In this document: positions 1 to 14,400 of the stretch, piece by piece
How the letters are laid out: every line of letters starts with the position of its first letter
Position numbering within the stretch: position 1 is the stretch's first letter
Origin: JACSRF01 sp963695505
GTDB lineage: Bacteria; Chloroflexota; Anaerolineae; Promineifilales; Promineifilaceae
Assembly (NCBI GenBank): GCA_963695505.1
Contig: CAVOGX010000013.1
Coordinates: forward strand, 1-64,000
DNA length: 64,000 nucleotides
Direction of reading: 5' to 3'
Notes under the pieces: generated by a model
Databases searched by the model: none
The model's input: only the letters and a program-made list of their open reading frames with translations
What the model was told of the DNA's origin: nothing
Made by a program: the position numbers and the translations under genes

Positions 1-3000
1 ACGCCTGAGCACATGTGTATCGCCATCTCCACGACAAGTGATCCCACAGGCACCTATTACCTGTACGAGTTTGATATGCCCGATTTCCCGGATTACTTCA
101 AGTTTGGGGTCTGGCCAGATGCCTATTATATGGGCACCAATACGGGCTATCCAAACCAATATTATGCTTACGCCTTTGATCGAGCGGCGATGTTGAGCGG
201 TCAGCCAGCAACATACCAATATTCGAATGGTCATCCCAACTTCTTGCTGCCCGCAGACCTGGATGGCCCTGCTCAACCACCGGTTGGTTCACCGGGGCTT
301 TTCTACACCATGTTGTCCGATGGGTATCCTAATCATCCCTCTGGGGTAGACCGCCTGGCGCTGTATGAATTTGATGTCGATTGGACGACACCAGCAAATT
401 CTACCTTTGGCCTGGCGCAAGAAATCCCGATTGCAGACTACAACTACACGGTGTGTGGTTTCTTCGTCGGTGACTGTATCCCGCAGCCGGGCACGACACA
501 AAGGTTGGATGCCGTCTTTCCCTGGCCGATGTGGCGTTTTGCATACCGCAATCTCGGCGGCTACGAAGCAATGGTGGGCAACTTCACCGTGGATCCCGAT
601 GGCACTGATCAAGCGGCCATTCGCTGGTTTGAGCTGCAAAAGACGGGGCCATCCTGGGACCTGCATCAGGAAGGAACCTACTCACCGGACAGCGACCATC
701 GTTGGATGGGCAGTATCGCCATGGATGGTTCCGGCAATATCGCTCTGGGCTACAGCGTTTCCAGCCTGACCACCTATCCTTCTTTGCGTTATGCTTCGCG
801 CTTGCGCAGCGATACTTTGGGAACACTTCAAACTGAAGCCACGCTGTATGCCGGCGGCGGCTCCCAAACTGGCCCTTACGACCGTTGGGGTGATTACAGT
901 TCAATGAGTGTCGATCCCATTGATGAATGTACATTCTGGTATACCGGCGAGTACCATGATGTAAGCGACGTAAGTTTCAATTGGAACACGCGTATTGGCA
1001 CTTTCCGTTTACCAGAATGTACTGGCTACTTGGGTGATACAGGTACATTGGAAGGTACTGTAACAGACAACAGCACGACTAACCCCTTGGGTGGGGTTAG
1101 CATCTATGCTACGGATGGCATAACTCGAACGGGTAGCACGATTACTTTGAATGATGGTACCTATAGCGTCAATTTGTTGGTCGGCGATTATGATGTGACT
1201 GCTTCTGCTTATGGTTATTTACCGACAACCATTAATGCTGTAGGCATCTATTCTGGCACAACCACTATCCTGGATATCGCCCTCGAACCCGCCCCAAGCC
1301 ACACAGTATCAGGCACAGTAACAGACGTCAATACCGGCTGGCCTCTCTATGCCATGATTAGCGTGGCTGGTGTGCCCGGCAGCCCCTTCTGGACTGATCC
1401 GGTAACTGGTTATTACAGCATTATCCTACCTGAAGGCTCCGAATACGATTTTACAGTCGAGGCTTTTATGGCCGGATATATGGCTGAAGTCCGCACAATT
1501 GGCCCCTTTTACAGCGATACAACCGAGGACTTTTCACTGGATGTGGACGCAGTTACTTGCGAAGCCCCTGGCTATGAGCCTGGTTATACATTTATTAGCT
1601 TAGAGGATTTTGAAGCTAATAACGGTGGCTACTCTCCCTCAGGGACCGTTGATGGCTGGGAATGGGGAACGCCAGTAACATGGCCCACAAGTTGCACCTC
1701 CGGGACATACTGCTGGGGTACAAACCTAGATGGATCTTACACTTCCAACGCAAATACGGTTCTCATTTCGCCGATAATTGACCTGAGTGGCGAATCTGGT
1801 ACGCTGCTGGCATTCTGGAGCCAAGCATGGCATATTGAAAGTGCCTCCTGGGATCACGCTTATGCCGAAGTGAGCGTTGACGGCGGCCCTTGGCAGGTAA
1901 TGTGGGAGCACACGGGAGCGACAACACAAGTAGGCTGGACCGATTTCTCCTACGATGTCTCATCTGCAGCCGGCAGCAACCTTCAGTTCCGCTTCCGTCT
2001 GACCAGCGACACCAGTGTTCAATATAACGGATATTACATTGACGATGTAGCTGTAGCCAATGCGGGCTGCCTACCCAAGTTAGGTGGTTTGGCGGTAGGT
2101 AACATCTACGATGACAACACCATGGCAGAACTAACTGGGGCCATGGTAATGAATGACGGTGGTGATAGTGCAACGGCCGTTACAACACCCGACCCCGCCA
2201 TTGATGATGCCTTCTATACCATCTTCGTTCCTGAAGGGTCAGCCACAATTACCGCCACCAATGGCAGCGCTTACGGGACAGGCGTAGCCAATCTGACAGT
2301 GGTAGATGGTACTACCCAATTGTATGACTTTTACTTGCCAGCGGGCTGGCTGGCAGCCGACCCGGAAGCCATCTCCGCCAGTGTGGAACTGGGGAATACC
2401 GGCAGCGCACCCCTTGATCTGGACAACCTGGGTGGCAGTGCAGTCGAGTTTGAAATTCTTGAACGAGACAACGGTTTCATGCCCCTGGCCGGTGAGGATA
2501 TATTAGTAGTCGCTTACGATACCACTGCCGCGACAGCCATGGAAAGCGCACTGGCGGCCAATGGGTATTCTTTTCTCCGTGTGACGCGTGATGTTTTCCA
2601 GGCCACATCCATAGAGGATCTATTAGATTATCGCGCGGTCTTCTACGCGGGTGGTTTAAGTAGTGACAGCTGGGCCAAAGCTACGGCTTACCTAGATGCC
2701 GGTGGTAGCTTCTTAATTGCCGATAATGACCTAGGGTACTTTAACAATGCTACCGTCTTCTACCAACAATACCTCCAGGCTTCATACGTTTCAGACGCAG
2801 GTTCAGATGGGGTGTTGACGGGTATGGACATCATGGCTGGGATCAATCCAGACGTGAGCCCCGATCCTTTTCCAGATGACTTCATCGTCGGTGCAGAAGG
2901 TGTGGAAATCTTCGAGGCCCCTAGTGGAAATTCGGCCGGCGTATTAGCGGATCGTCTAGGTTACCGCGCAATATACCTGGCTTGGGACTTCGACGATACG

Positions 3001-5660
3001 GCTGCTGTTGCTGACGAAGAGGCTATCATAGGTTTGGCTGCGGGCTTTTTGGCTGCATCTGATGTACCCTGGTTGACCACGGACGTGATTACCGGCACTA
3101 TTCCTGCTCTAGGCACACAACCTATTGATGTAGGCTTTGATGCCGGTGCTGTATCCCAACCGGGTGAGTATTACGCACAATTAAACGTCAACAATGATAC
3201 GCCTTACGGCCGTCTCACCATCCCCGTCACGCTAACTGTTACCGCCCCAGATACCTACGGCTTCCTGGAAGGCACAGTGAACAGCCAGGGCTACTGCGAC
3301 AGCAATCCCTTCCCCGCAGCTGGAGCGCTGGTAGAGATTGAAGCCACCGGTGGTATGACCTGGACGCTGGAAGCAGACGAGATGGGGTACTACAGCATCT
3401 GGCTGGATGAGGCTTACAGCCCTGTCAGCATTACCGTTACCGCGTCAGAACACGAGATGGGTTATGTCAGCGGTGTGGCGATTGTGGGTATGCAAACCAC
3501 CACGCAAGATTTCGATTTGCGCTGGCTTGTACCTTGTGTAAGCACAGACCCGACCACCGTTGATGTTACTGTCGCATTTGACAGTAGCACAACCGAGACT
3601 CTAACTCTGCTTAATGGCGGCGGTGGTGACAGCGGCTTTACATTGAGCGAGTTTGATGAAGGTTTCATGCCCAACCGCACGGCCGTTTCGATCCGGCCAG
3701 CGATGGCAACTTCCCTCGGGGCACGGCTGCCCCATCCATGGGACAACCGCCAGCCAACACGTCTGCTGGTCAGGCAAATGCTGCTGCCCGCATGCCCATG
3801 GCACCCTTAGGCGCACCGGCCTACGGCATTGACCTGCTAGGGGATGATTTCTTCAGCACTGATACAGATACGCCTGGTACGCTCAATATCATCGGCCCAG
3901 CGGCAGGTGATTATTATGCTGGTGATTTCCTCGATGGGGACTTCTCCATACTTTATACAGTCGACAACGCCACAAAGATTCTTTACAGCCTGGACACCAC
4001 CAGTGGCGCATTCACGGCAATTGGCGCCATGAACCCGACAACAGGACACACCTGGACCGGCATGGCGGGTGATACCACCACCGGCATGATGTATGCTGTG
4101 TCTTCAGATGGCTCCACTTCTACGCTTTACATTGTGGACGTCACTTCGGGCGCGGTAACGGCCGTTGGCAACACCACCGGCATTCTCATCGACATTGCCG
4201 TCAATGCCGAGGGTGAGATGTATGCCATGGAGATCATTAATGATGTTCTGGTTAGCGTGGATAAAACAACAGGCGCAGCCACAACCATCGGTTCTCTGGG
4301 CTTTGACGCTAACTACGCGCAAGGCATGGACTTTGACGAGGAAGCCGGTGTCCTTTACCTGGCCGCCTACAACAACACCCTCTCCGCAGCACAACTACGG
4401 ATTGCGGATACGGCAACGGGTGCGTCAACGCTGGTTGGTCCGCTGGGCGCCGGGAGTGGCGTGGAAGTTGACTCCTTCGCCATTGCGACGAGTGGTGCGG
4501 CAGATGTACCCTGGCTAAGTGAAAACCCAACCGAGGGAGACATTCTTGCCGATGACAGCACGGATGTGGAACTGACCTTCGATGCAACGGCCGTCACACA
4601 ACCTGGCGTCTACATGGCGACACTGCGCGTCATCTCAGAAGATCCCATGTACCGTACGCAAGATATTCCGGTGAGCATGACCGTTGAGCCTTCGGAGACC
4701 GCAGGGCGAGTTGCCGGTACCGTGCAAAGCCTGGGCTACTGCGATAACAATCCCACTCCCGCCGAAGGCGCGGAAGTGGTCATCAACAGCGGCGCGTCGA
4801 GTTGGACTGTGTACACCAATGCTAGTGGCGAGTATGGCCTGTGGCTAGATGAGTCCTACAGCCCGGTAGACATCACCGTTACCGCGCCAGAACATGAAAT
4901 GGGAATGGCGGATGGCGTCACCTTTACCGCACAAATGACCACCACCGTCGACTTTGACCTGCGCTGGCTGCAGCCTTGTGTCGTTGTTGAGCAACAAGCC
5001 TTTGACGTAAGTTTAGGCCTGGGCAGTGAGGCCACTTACCCGCTGGATATCTTCAACAATGGCGCATTGGGGACTGATTTCACTCTTAATGAATCTACAG
5101 ACGTGCCTTGGCTCTCCACAGATCCCATCACAGGTACGGTTGCCGCTGATAGCACGGTCGCCGCTGACGTCATCTTTGACACCACGGTGCTGACGCAGAC
5201 CGGCGTGTACAACGTCTTCCTGCGCGTGCTGACGGATGATTCAATGTACCCGGAGATTGCGGTACCCATTACCCTGACTGTAGGCGCACCAGAAGCGGCG
5301 CTGATGCTTGACGTAACCGTCAGCACGGAGAATGAGTGCGGTACGGCGGAGACGTTGGAAGTAGACCCCGGCACGATGGTTTACTTCTGCTACACGGTCA
5401 CCAACATCGGCAACGTCATGCTGCCAAATCACACCATCACCGACACCTACTTTGGGCACATCGACACCTTCGTCTTTGAGTTAATGCCGGGCATGAGTGA
5501 ATCGGTCATCTATACTCAAACCATCGATGCAGATATGGCCTCTACAGTGATGTGGATGGCTGAAAATCCAGACATGGGTATGGATGCCACAGCTGAAGAT
5601 ATGGTTAGCGTGACATTGACGACCCGTTACATCTACCTGCCAGTTGTGAACAAACAATAA
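1..5660 (+). CDS. Giant secreted beta-propeller / Ig-like repeat protein, 5' truncated, one frameshift
   Basis: The reading frame is open to the left edge, so the true start lies outside the window. The first ~330 residues are a propeller-like region similar to the N-terminal region of the protein at 5809-8215. Two carboxypeptidase-regulatory-like domains follow (near residues 345-490), then a MAM/jelly-roll-like module (about 530-690), a ThuA/DUF4350-like segment (about 820-1010) and repeated BACON-like Ig modules marked by VPWLSTDPITGT-type strings. The frame is lost near 3665-3690, where frame 1 runs on to a stop at 3810; the sequence continues in frame 3 to 5660, with a YncE-like propeller, more Ig modules and the tail IYLPVVNKQ. 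No substrate can be assigned; a role outside the cell in adhesion or polymer binding is inferred. The frameshift may be a sequencing error or a real break. Confidence 0.75.
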
Positions 5661-5673
5661 AATGTCTAGTAAA

Positions 5674-5704
5674 ACAGTGTTTCATTTAAAAAATGAAACA
5701 CTGT
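5674..5704. terminator. Hairpin between convergent secreted-protein genes
   Basis: A perfect 14-bp inverted repeat (ACAGTGTTTCATTT and its complement) with an A-only loop starts 14 bases after the stop of the first gene. There is no long T tract, so it may act with the second hairpin at 5726 or as an RNA-stabilising stem. Confidence 0.55.
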
Positions 5705-5725
5705 GGCAGGCAGGCAACTAAAAAG

Positions 5726-5763
5726 AGCCTGGCTTCTCGATTCGGAAGCCAGGCTTTTCTTTT
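5726..5763. terminator. Intrinsic terminator, probably bidirectional
   Basis: The 11-bp stem AGCCTGGCTTC...GAAGCCAGGCT is followed by TTTTCTTTT on the plus strand and preceded by an A-rich run (ACTAAAA). It lies between two convergent genes and can end transcripts from both sides. Confidence 0.8.
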
Positions 5764-5808
5764 GCTAACTGAACGATTGTTGAGCAATAAACCAGGTAAG
5801 TGAAGTGC

Positions 5809-8215
5809 TTACGGCCTAATCACCAGGGGTAAGAATAATTCCGCTTCCACAGCTAAATCTACTGAGACCACCACGGTTTCATTGAGAGGATCGTTGCTGT
5901 TCAGGCAAAGATGGGCACTGTAGGAACCTGGCGCCAGGCCGGTCGCGTCGAGGGTCACGATAATCTCATCGGTGCCGCCGGAAACCAGGGAGCCGCTGTC
6001 AGGGGCTGTGGCCAACCAGCTTACGTCGCCAGGATTGTCACAACCGTTTGATTGTGCGTCCGCTTCCGAAATGGCCCAATTCAAGGTGCCCATGCCTGTA
6101 TTGCTAATTGTTAGCGAGTGGGTAACGGCCGTTCCGACTGTCAACTCACTGGAAATCAACGATGGCTCTACCTGCACTTCGGCCGGCAGAACCGTCACAG
6201 TAGCACTGTCAGAACTTGTCGCCACATCAATGGGTCCAGCGTTATAGGCTGTCCAAACGGCCGTATTGGTTGTGGTTGTGGTAATGGATGTAGTTTGGGT
6301 CAGGAAAACTGATGCCCCAGGGGCCAGCAGGTAATTAAATCCGCTCAAGATTCCACCCAATTGATCATCATCAAGATCGTGCAGGTTTAAAGCCACGTCT
6401 CCATCATTGGTTACTCGATAGCAATAAGTCACATCTCCGGGTTCTAAAAGCGTTGCATTATCAGATGCAGCACAAACATTGGGATCTGTACCTACTGTCA
6501 CCGCCAAGTTGATGCTCGGATTCGTGACTAGTACATTCAGGGTAAGTGAAGGAACCAATGTAGTTCCCCCAACGGCCGTTTGCATTCCCCGTAATCTTGC
6601 TATATTCACCCAGATACCAGAAAGTCAGCCCATCGGGGTCAATGGTCATGCCCGTATAATCACCCCAACGGCGCGGTGCGCTATCAAAAGCCGTATAGGT
6701 TATTTCCCCAGCCTTCATTTCGACTTCGGCCTGAAGCTGCCCCACCGCATCGCCACTTTGCCGCCCCGTTACCCACACAGAAGGGAACATGCTGCTGCTA
6801 GACTTGGTATATCCAACAACCATGTCATTACAATGATTTACAGCCAGGTCTGGAAAAAATCGGTATGTGTCATTGGACCCGAATACCCCAGCACCGGCTG
6901 GGCCCAAGCTGGCTGTGGCCAAATTTACCTGAGCCCATACGACGCAGTTCACCGTACCCGTTCCAGGGTTACAGCCGTAAGTCGCCGTCGTCCAACCATA
7001 TCCATTGCGGTATTCAAAATCCAGCGGCCGCCAATCATTGCCCTGAATAGCCGAACCGCCCAGTTGCAGCACATTCACCGGAAAGATGTCCGTACCCATC
7101 GGGATGTTCCCTCGATTGGTCAGCGTGGTGGTATTCCACTCCAGCAACGTCACATTCACCCCATCATATGGTTCCGCAATGAAGTAATGGGTGTTTCCCC
7201 AATTTGGCCACGTGTTGGTACTGGCCCCGTGCAGGTTAATTGGTTGGGGTGTGTCATACGTGCCGCCCAAACCACGAGATACTGTTGCTACCGCATTGCC
7301 CGCATATAAATTCGCTTTGTCGAAAGCGTATATCCGTCCCTCGACAAATGTTCCGCCAAATGTGAAAATATTACCCCCCATAAAAATGTGGCTGTCTCCC
7401 ACCCCGGCATGCGGGAAATCGAGCCAGCCAGCGCCGCTGTTTAGGGGGAAGAAATATTCATTCCATGCCCCCAGCGGGTTTCCACTTTGCGACGCCAGCA
7501 GACAGTAGCCACCTGATGGGCTAAATGCACCCTTATCATAAGCAATAATCCAGCGGTCCTCCTCTTCGTCATACAGCACGTTAGGGTCGTACAGCCCGCT
7601 GGTACACGAACCCTGGCTGTATAGCGCGTTGGCGGCCACCGGACCAAGCACCGTGTTGCCGCTTTTATCGTAGATGGCCACAGCCACATTTACCACGGCA
7701 ATGATATGGTTGGGACCCACAGCCAACTCCGGGTCAGGCGGGGTGGAACCGCCGCCATCCGTGTAGTCCATGCTGGCAAAACTGACGCCAGCCGGTGCAG
7801 GTGCATTCAGTCCAGGGTCGCTTTCAGCAACTTGTACATTTGGAGTTGGCCCACTACGCAGTGCGGCTTCTTGCAGCGCAGCCAGCTCTGCTTCGCTGAC
7901 AATACTGTCATTTTCATCTAGGTCAATTTCCCCACGCAGCCAGCGCTCAAACATGCTGTCGGTGTGAGGGGTGTTGGGGTCAATGGTCGCAAAATCCACC
8001 ACACTGGGAGCCACGGCATCGTACACGACGATCTGCCCAGTTTGCGCCGCTTCTCCTGCATCCAAACCTGCACCGCCGCTTGGGGCCAGGGATTGCAGTG
8101 CCGCAAAGCGTGACACGGTTTCAGGCCGCAGTTGGGACGGCCGTGCCAGAAGCACCACCCCCAAAATGATAGCCAACATCAACAAACCTACTCGGAATAA
8201 CTTTTGATAACTCAT
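5809..8215 (-). CDS. Secreted beta-propeller protein with Ig-like C-terminus, one frameshift
   Basis: The N-terminus has a signal or anchor segment (LLMLAIILGVVLLA, residues 10-23). Residues about 150-550 form a propeller-like domain related to the one in the convergent gene at 1-5660; both end it with a short strand reading IGxFxxPECT. In the present frame the protein stops at 6461. The homologous continuation (VTNPSINLAVTVG...) is in another frame from about 6530 down to 5809, so one base change near 6525-6535 splits the gene. The continuation holds a DUF11/CARDB-like and a BACON-like Ig module and ends FLPLVIRP. Intact length would be about 800 residues. It is probably exported; its ligand is unknown. 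Confidence 0.75.
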
Positions 8216-8383
8216 AAACTATCTCCTAAATTGAACTTACTTAACGGGGTTCAGGGACCACTGACTTGCATGTTGTTCGCCAAACAGCGGGGAGTATAGT
8301 GGAAAGGTTTGGTTACGCAAAAAATGACCGTCATTTGTAACAAAGTAATCTTATGCTCTGCCACCACCACTGGGGCATCTCAA

Positions 8384-8424
8384 AAACAAACAAAAAGGCG
8401 GGTGATAGTTTCCCATCACCCGCC
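8384..8424 (-). terminator. Intrinsic terminator of the subtilase gene
   Basis: Read on the minus strand, the 10-bp stem GGCGGGTGAT...ATCACCCGCC is followed by TTTTTGTTTGTTTTT. It lies 70-110 bases after the protease stop and upstream of the next minus-strand gene. It has the classic stem plus T-tract form. Confidence 0.85.
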
Positions 8425-8491
8425 AATTTTTTCCTGCAGAAAACTTACGCTTTTCTATATCACAGCGTAAGTGCCTGCAACAAACGCTGTG

Positions 8492-11400
8492 TTACGGCGT
8501 ACAGGTCAGCATGACTTCATCAATCTGAACATACCAGTTCCAGTCATCTCCTGCATTCGGATCATAGTAACGCCACCGCAGCAGCACATCACTTTCACCT
8601 GCATAAGCAGAAAGATCCACATTTACTGCTTCACCAGGAGGGGCAAGGAACCCACCATGATCCTCATTCCAGCTTAGCACTGTCGTCCAGATTGAACCGC
8701 CGTCAATGCTTACAGCTAAGTCGAGAAAATCATTCCCACCAAAGTTTTGGAAGTTGGCTAGATAGTCAAGCGTTACTGTTGTAAAGCCCGTGAAGTCGAT
8801 AGACGGCGTCCACATCTCGGTATCATAGGCTGCTGGGCCAAATGTGTCGCTGTTCGAAGTTGCCGCGCCGCCAGTGCCGCCAGTGTAGTTGCCATCACCC
8901 CAGTACGCATTGCTTTCCCATATCACGCCATTGCCTTCATTGTCAGCAACAACCCAGCCAACGTAGTTGGGGATACCGCCATCAAAGGTGGTCATGGGGC
9001 TGTTACACGCCAGAGCAACATCAGCTGCCGGCACGAAGAAACCAGGAACCCCCGCAGGTAAGGCAAAGACAGCCAAATCCTGGTTGGTTCCCTCACCGGT
9101 GGCAAAAGCAGTTACGATGTCGCCATCACCCAGGGTTACCGGTGCGGGGTCTATCAAAGTCACGGCACCGCCTGGGTCTGTAATCTTTAGATCGTAAGTG
9201 CCTGCCGGTAATTCGAGGTATGGGGCAACATCCAGATAATTAACATTTGTCAAAACAGGCGTTCCGTCTTGCAAACGAATATCTGCTGTTGCGCTGCCAG
9301 AAGCAAAGGGAGCCACATGGCCAAGGCGTAGTTTAAAGTTACCACTTGTTGGTGATGTCAAATCATCTACTACAGCCAACAGGCTGAGGTCTTGATTTAC
9401 ACCGTCACCAGTAGCAATAGCCGTATAGTAGGTATTGAGTAAAAGGTCAACTGTTGCTGTAATGGCTGGTGTAGGACTGCTGCCCGGGAAGATTTCCACC
9501 AGATAGGTATCTGGAGCCAACGGAATATATTCCGTGGAATCTCCGTAAGCAAAGTCCGTCAGCGCAGTTGCACCATTCAGCGTAACGGTAACGGCCGTTC
9601 CAGGATCCATGGCAAACGGTGCCAGATGGGCTACTTGCAAGAAAGCGGCAGCGCCAATTTCTACATCAACACTGGTTGTCGCTTCCATGCTGCCAGGAGT
9701 GTCCGTATCATGCACAACCTCATTGGTAACAACATCGTTCAACACGCTGCCATCAACTTGGGCCTGATAAGTAATCACAATGGGATCGCCCGAGCGCACA
9801 GCATCAAAACAGATAGCCATGCCATTTTCCAGGTTTTGCAAAGCAGCATCATTGTATGCATACTGCGTGCCGCCAACACCATCCCAATCCTCAATACCAA
9901 TGGTACCAACCGTCATGTTAGTAAAATTGCCGGTCAGGTTGTCGAAGGCGAAGATGATCTCATACTGACCATCGGCAATAACTTCGCGAATGAGTAGCTC
10001 AAAGTCAGCCTGGCTGCTGGGATCACCCATCATTTGAATATCATCAAACTCCAGGAGCTTAGCAGAAGGAATACCGCCTGTCGTCAACTGGATGCCAGTC
10101 GTAACACCACGATTCGATTCTCCTGCTCCTGCTTCATACACAATCTCCATGTCATTCCACAGAATAGACATGAGCGCATTGGGCAGATCAGCATTGGGTA
10201 TAGCAGCATTGCTGGCATAGGGTGTACCCAGAATAGAATCCAAGTCCAGGCTTACGATACCATCATCATTGAAGTAAAGGGCTGTTCCGCGGGGGTCATC
10301 AAAGAAAGCATAGGGATTGCCACCATAAGATGTATCTTGGAAGGCAACACCATCACCAGAAATCGCAGCGTTAGTCAGAAAACCATAGCCCTCCAGGTTC
10401 ACATACGCACCACTGTTTGCCAGAGGCATCGTACAGGCTGGAGTGGTCACGCTGTCGGTCACTTCGTAACCGAATTGCGGTACAGCCATGACACCCGTCC
10501 AGGTCAAGACACTACCCGTCACATCTACCGTTCCTTCTGTTGCCGATGCAGATCCATCCACATAGGTCAGGCCAGCAGGAATTGTATCTGTCAGATAGTA
10601 GGTGATGTCTTCAAGGGTTACATTTGGAGCGACGGTAATCGTGTATTCAACAATATCGCCTGGGTAAACGACACCCTCGGTATCTACTGTTTTCACCACA
10701 TCATCTTCAACCCGATTGACGTAAACCGGAATAGTGCCAATGTCGCCCTCATTGCCAGGAGCAGATCCGAGACTAACGGCACCATACCAGCGGTCACCGG
10801 CCATCATAGTAGGTGTATCCCAGAAAACGCGGATGTCGAAAGGCTGCAGGGCCGGCACGGCCGTCGGGCCTTCCACGTACATATTGCCGCTGTCGCTGTT
10901 AGGCACAACAACAGTTGCTAGCGAAACGTCATCTGGGGCAGCGGCTGATTCTTCCCAATTCAGTACCACAACCCACCAGGTACCGGCATCAGGGCTCATC
11001 ACTTCACAAGATTCAAAGGAACCACCGCTTGCACTTTGACATACTATCTCAGACTCTTCAGGAAGTCCGTCGCCAGTATCCAAACCCACAGCCATATCCA
11101 GGTCGGGGGAAGTGGTTTCTAAAATCTCCGCCACCAGGCTGTAGCTGTCAGCCGGTACAGTCATGGTCATCCAGAAGACCTGGCTTAGGTCATCAAAGAA
11201 CCCTTCAGGAATACTGTTAGTGGGGTCTTCAAAAAGCTGGAACTCGGTAATATCCGCCCGGGCCAGACCGATGACATCCACCGTCAGATCCGTAATCTCC
11301 AGGGCCTGTAGCCCTTCCACCAGTTCAGAACCGGCATTACGACGAGTAGTAACATCGATGCTGTCCGGCAGTTCGCCAGTAGTAAACTGCACAGCCAATG

Positions 11401-14400
11401 GGAAGGTGGCGTCAGGCGCTACCCCCACATCGGTAATAGCCTGTATGTTGGCAGGTAGCGCAACGGTGGGGCTGGGAGCCGCAGCCGTTGAGCCGCCACT
11501 TTTGAGGACTACAGGGAGGTAGATAAGGTAAGGCTCTTGAGCTGGTAAAAAGAATCCTGTTACATCCGGAGTCGTGGGTAAGGCAAATACAGCCAGGTCC
11601 TGGTTAGTGCCTTCACCAGTTGCGAAAGCATACAATACTTGCCCTTCCACAAAGGTAACAGGGGCTGGATCGATGAGAGTGGTGCCGCCACCTGGGGTTG
11701 TAATCTTCAAGTCATAGGTACCGGCAATAAGGGGGATGTAACCAGTTACATCGCTATAGTTTACACCAGTCAAAACCGGCGTGCCGTCCTGCAAACGAAT
11801 ATCAGCCGTGGCTGAGCCAGATGCAAAGGGCGCCAAGTGGCCTAACCGAATATGGAACTGACCAGCAGCGGGGGCTGTGTTGTCATCAACAAAAGCAAGC
11901 AGTTGCAGATCTTGATTGACACCATCGCCTACGGCTACGGCCGTATAGTAGGTGTCATCCATTAGATTCACAGTCCCAGTGATAGCGGCTGTGGTGCTGC
12001 TTCCCGGGAAGACTTCAACCAGGTATTCGCCAGGTTCCACAGGAATATAAGTAGTGGAGTCACCATAGGCAAAGTTGGTAAGAGCTGGCGCACCGTTCAA
12101 TGTTACGGTAACGGCCGTGCCTGGGTCCATGGCAAATGGTGCCAGGTGAGCAACCTTCAAGAAGGCCGCTTCAACGTCCGTATTGCTCAACGTAACCGAG
12201 CCAAACATCCAGGTATCAACCGGAGCGCCATCACTAGAAAGCATTACAGTGATTTCCTGGGATCCATACGGTGGAATCGTAAATACCGTTGGGCTCACTG
12301 TTAACGTCGCGCTCATGGGTGCACTAACGTTAGCCGTCCATGTACTGGTGAAGGGCAGCGTGCTTTCTACAGTACGTACCCATTCACAATCCAGAACACA
12401 CTGCTGGTTGCTAAAGTTGGCCAGGTTCAATGTGCGCGGATCTCCACCGGTTGATGGATCAGCCGCTTCAAAGTTAGCGGTGGTCTCGTCCAAAACGAGA
12501 CCGGCAGCCGCAGCACCCGTGAGGTCAACGCGGCCAGCGCCTACATCGAAAGGATCCACTGGCGTGACGCCATCCTCTTTGAAGTTGTCGACGTTATCTG
12601 CGGTTGTCATCATCGCCGACTTTATCTGGTGAGGTGTCCAGTCCGGGTATAGGGCCGTCATCAACGCCACAGCACCAGCGTTATGGGGGCTGGACATGGA
12701 GGTGCCACCAAGGAAATTAAATTCTGGAAAACCATCAGGAGTGCCAGGATCATCATTGTTCACAGCCGCCAATATACTGACACCAGGGGCCGTAACGTCT
12801 GGTTTCAAGACATCCAGCGTCGCCACGGGGCCACGGGAGCTGAAATCGGCCATGATGTCTGCACTGGCAGGATCAAGCTCGTAAATATAGCCGGAAATTG
12901 TCGCCACCGGGTTGTCATCAACGTTATCTACAATCCAGGCACGCAGCGCATCACCATCAGAATCACCAATGTGCAGGCCGGGTAAGTAATGGGCATCACT
13001 CGTTATGGACTCACCTTGGGCGTCTACGTTAGCCAAGACAAAACCACCGGCGCCACCAGCCAACACATTCGCGCCTTTGTCGACACGTGCAATGGTGCCA
13101 CGATCGCAAACAACGATTTCGCCATTAAAGGTGCCTGCAGGGTATGGTTCCAAACATTGAGCCGGATCGCCAGTAGGATCATTGGCATTGGGGTAATCAC
13201 CAGCATAGACGATTGGCGCAGGACCGTATCCTGCCGTAAAGCCTACTCCAAAGATGTCACCAAGAGAATCATCGTCACTGGAGATATCAATCAAGGAATT
13301 TATAATCTGACGATTGTGGGTGCTGGCAGCAACTGTGCCAACCCACGGTGATACGTGGGCTACCGTGCCCGCAGTTGGGCCTGCATTACCAGCGGAGGCT
13401 GAAACAAAAACACCCGCATCAGTAGCAGCCAGGAAGGCCAGCTCAACAACATCGTTATAAGGGTTAGAACCACCGGATATAGAATAGTTAATGGTGGCAA
13501 TGCCTGTGGGATGGCCAGCATCAAGCAGATCCATATGATCAACCACCACTTGCTCTGCAGCAGCCAAAAGGGCAGTACCCGGACATCCACCGCCTTCAGA
13601 AGATGGGCCATTCAAGCAAACATCATAGGCAATAATGTTAGCTCGGGGGGCAACACCAGAAAGCGGGACGGTCATATCGGTGGTAGGGCCATAAATTGTG
13701 GCATCAAGCATGTTACCTGCGACAGTACTGGCTGTGTGGCTGCCGTGCCCATCACCATCCTCGGGGGAATCGGGATCGTTTCCATCCCCATCAATAAAGT
13801 CATGCACACCAATGAGTTTGTCGTTACAAACAAAACCTGCCTGGTAATCGGGGTTACCCGGGTCACAAACGCCAAAATAATTGCCCGATCCCAGTGGATT
13901 TGCGTGGTCATAACCATCACCGGCAACATCAGCAAAGGAGGGATGATCACTATTGATGCCTGTGTCCAAAATAGCAACAACAACGCCTTCCCCAAAGGTG
14001 CTCATGCCACCGGGAACGCTTGCTCCACTCCAGACGCCCTCAGCGCCAATCCACGCGGGACCTGCATCCGTAAGGACATCTTCAATTGTTTCGCGAAATA
14101 TTTTCTTTACGCCATCGAGAGAAGCAACTTTTGCGGCTTCTTCTGGGTTCATTTTCACAACGATGCCATTAAAAGCGTACTGGAAAGTTTGCCCCACCTC
14201 TATATCGCGCCCCAAAACATCAGTCACCGCTGCGGCAACATCAGCCTGTACACTTTCTAGATAAGCGGCATAGTTCTGGGTAGCATTTGAAGTACGAAGA
14301 TCACTTTGCCCATTTACGCTGGGGTTTGTAGCCGCAAAACCGACTAAGCCACCCCGGTAACTTGCTACTGAATCTTCCTTCAACTGGATAATGTAGTTAG

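Noticed and set aside
7025..7035. GCGGCCGC as a member of the iterated palindrome
   Set aside because: The flanking A and T are missing; such variants occur but at far lower number than ACGGCCGT.
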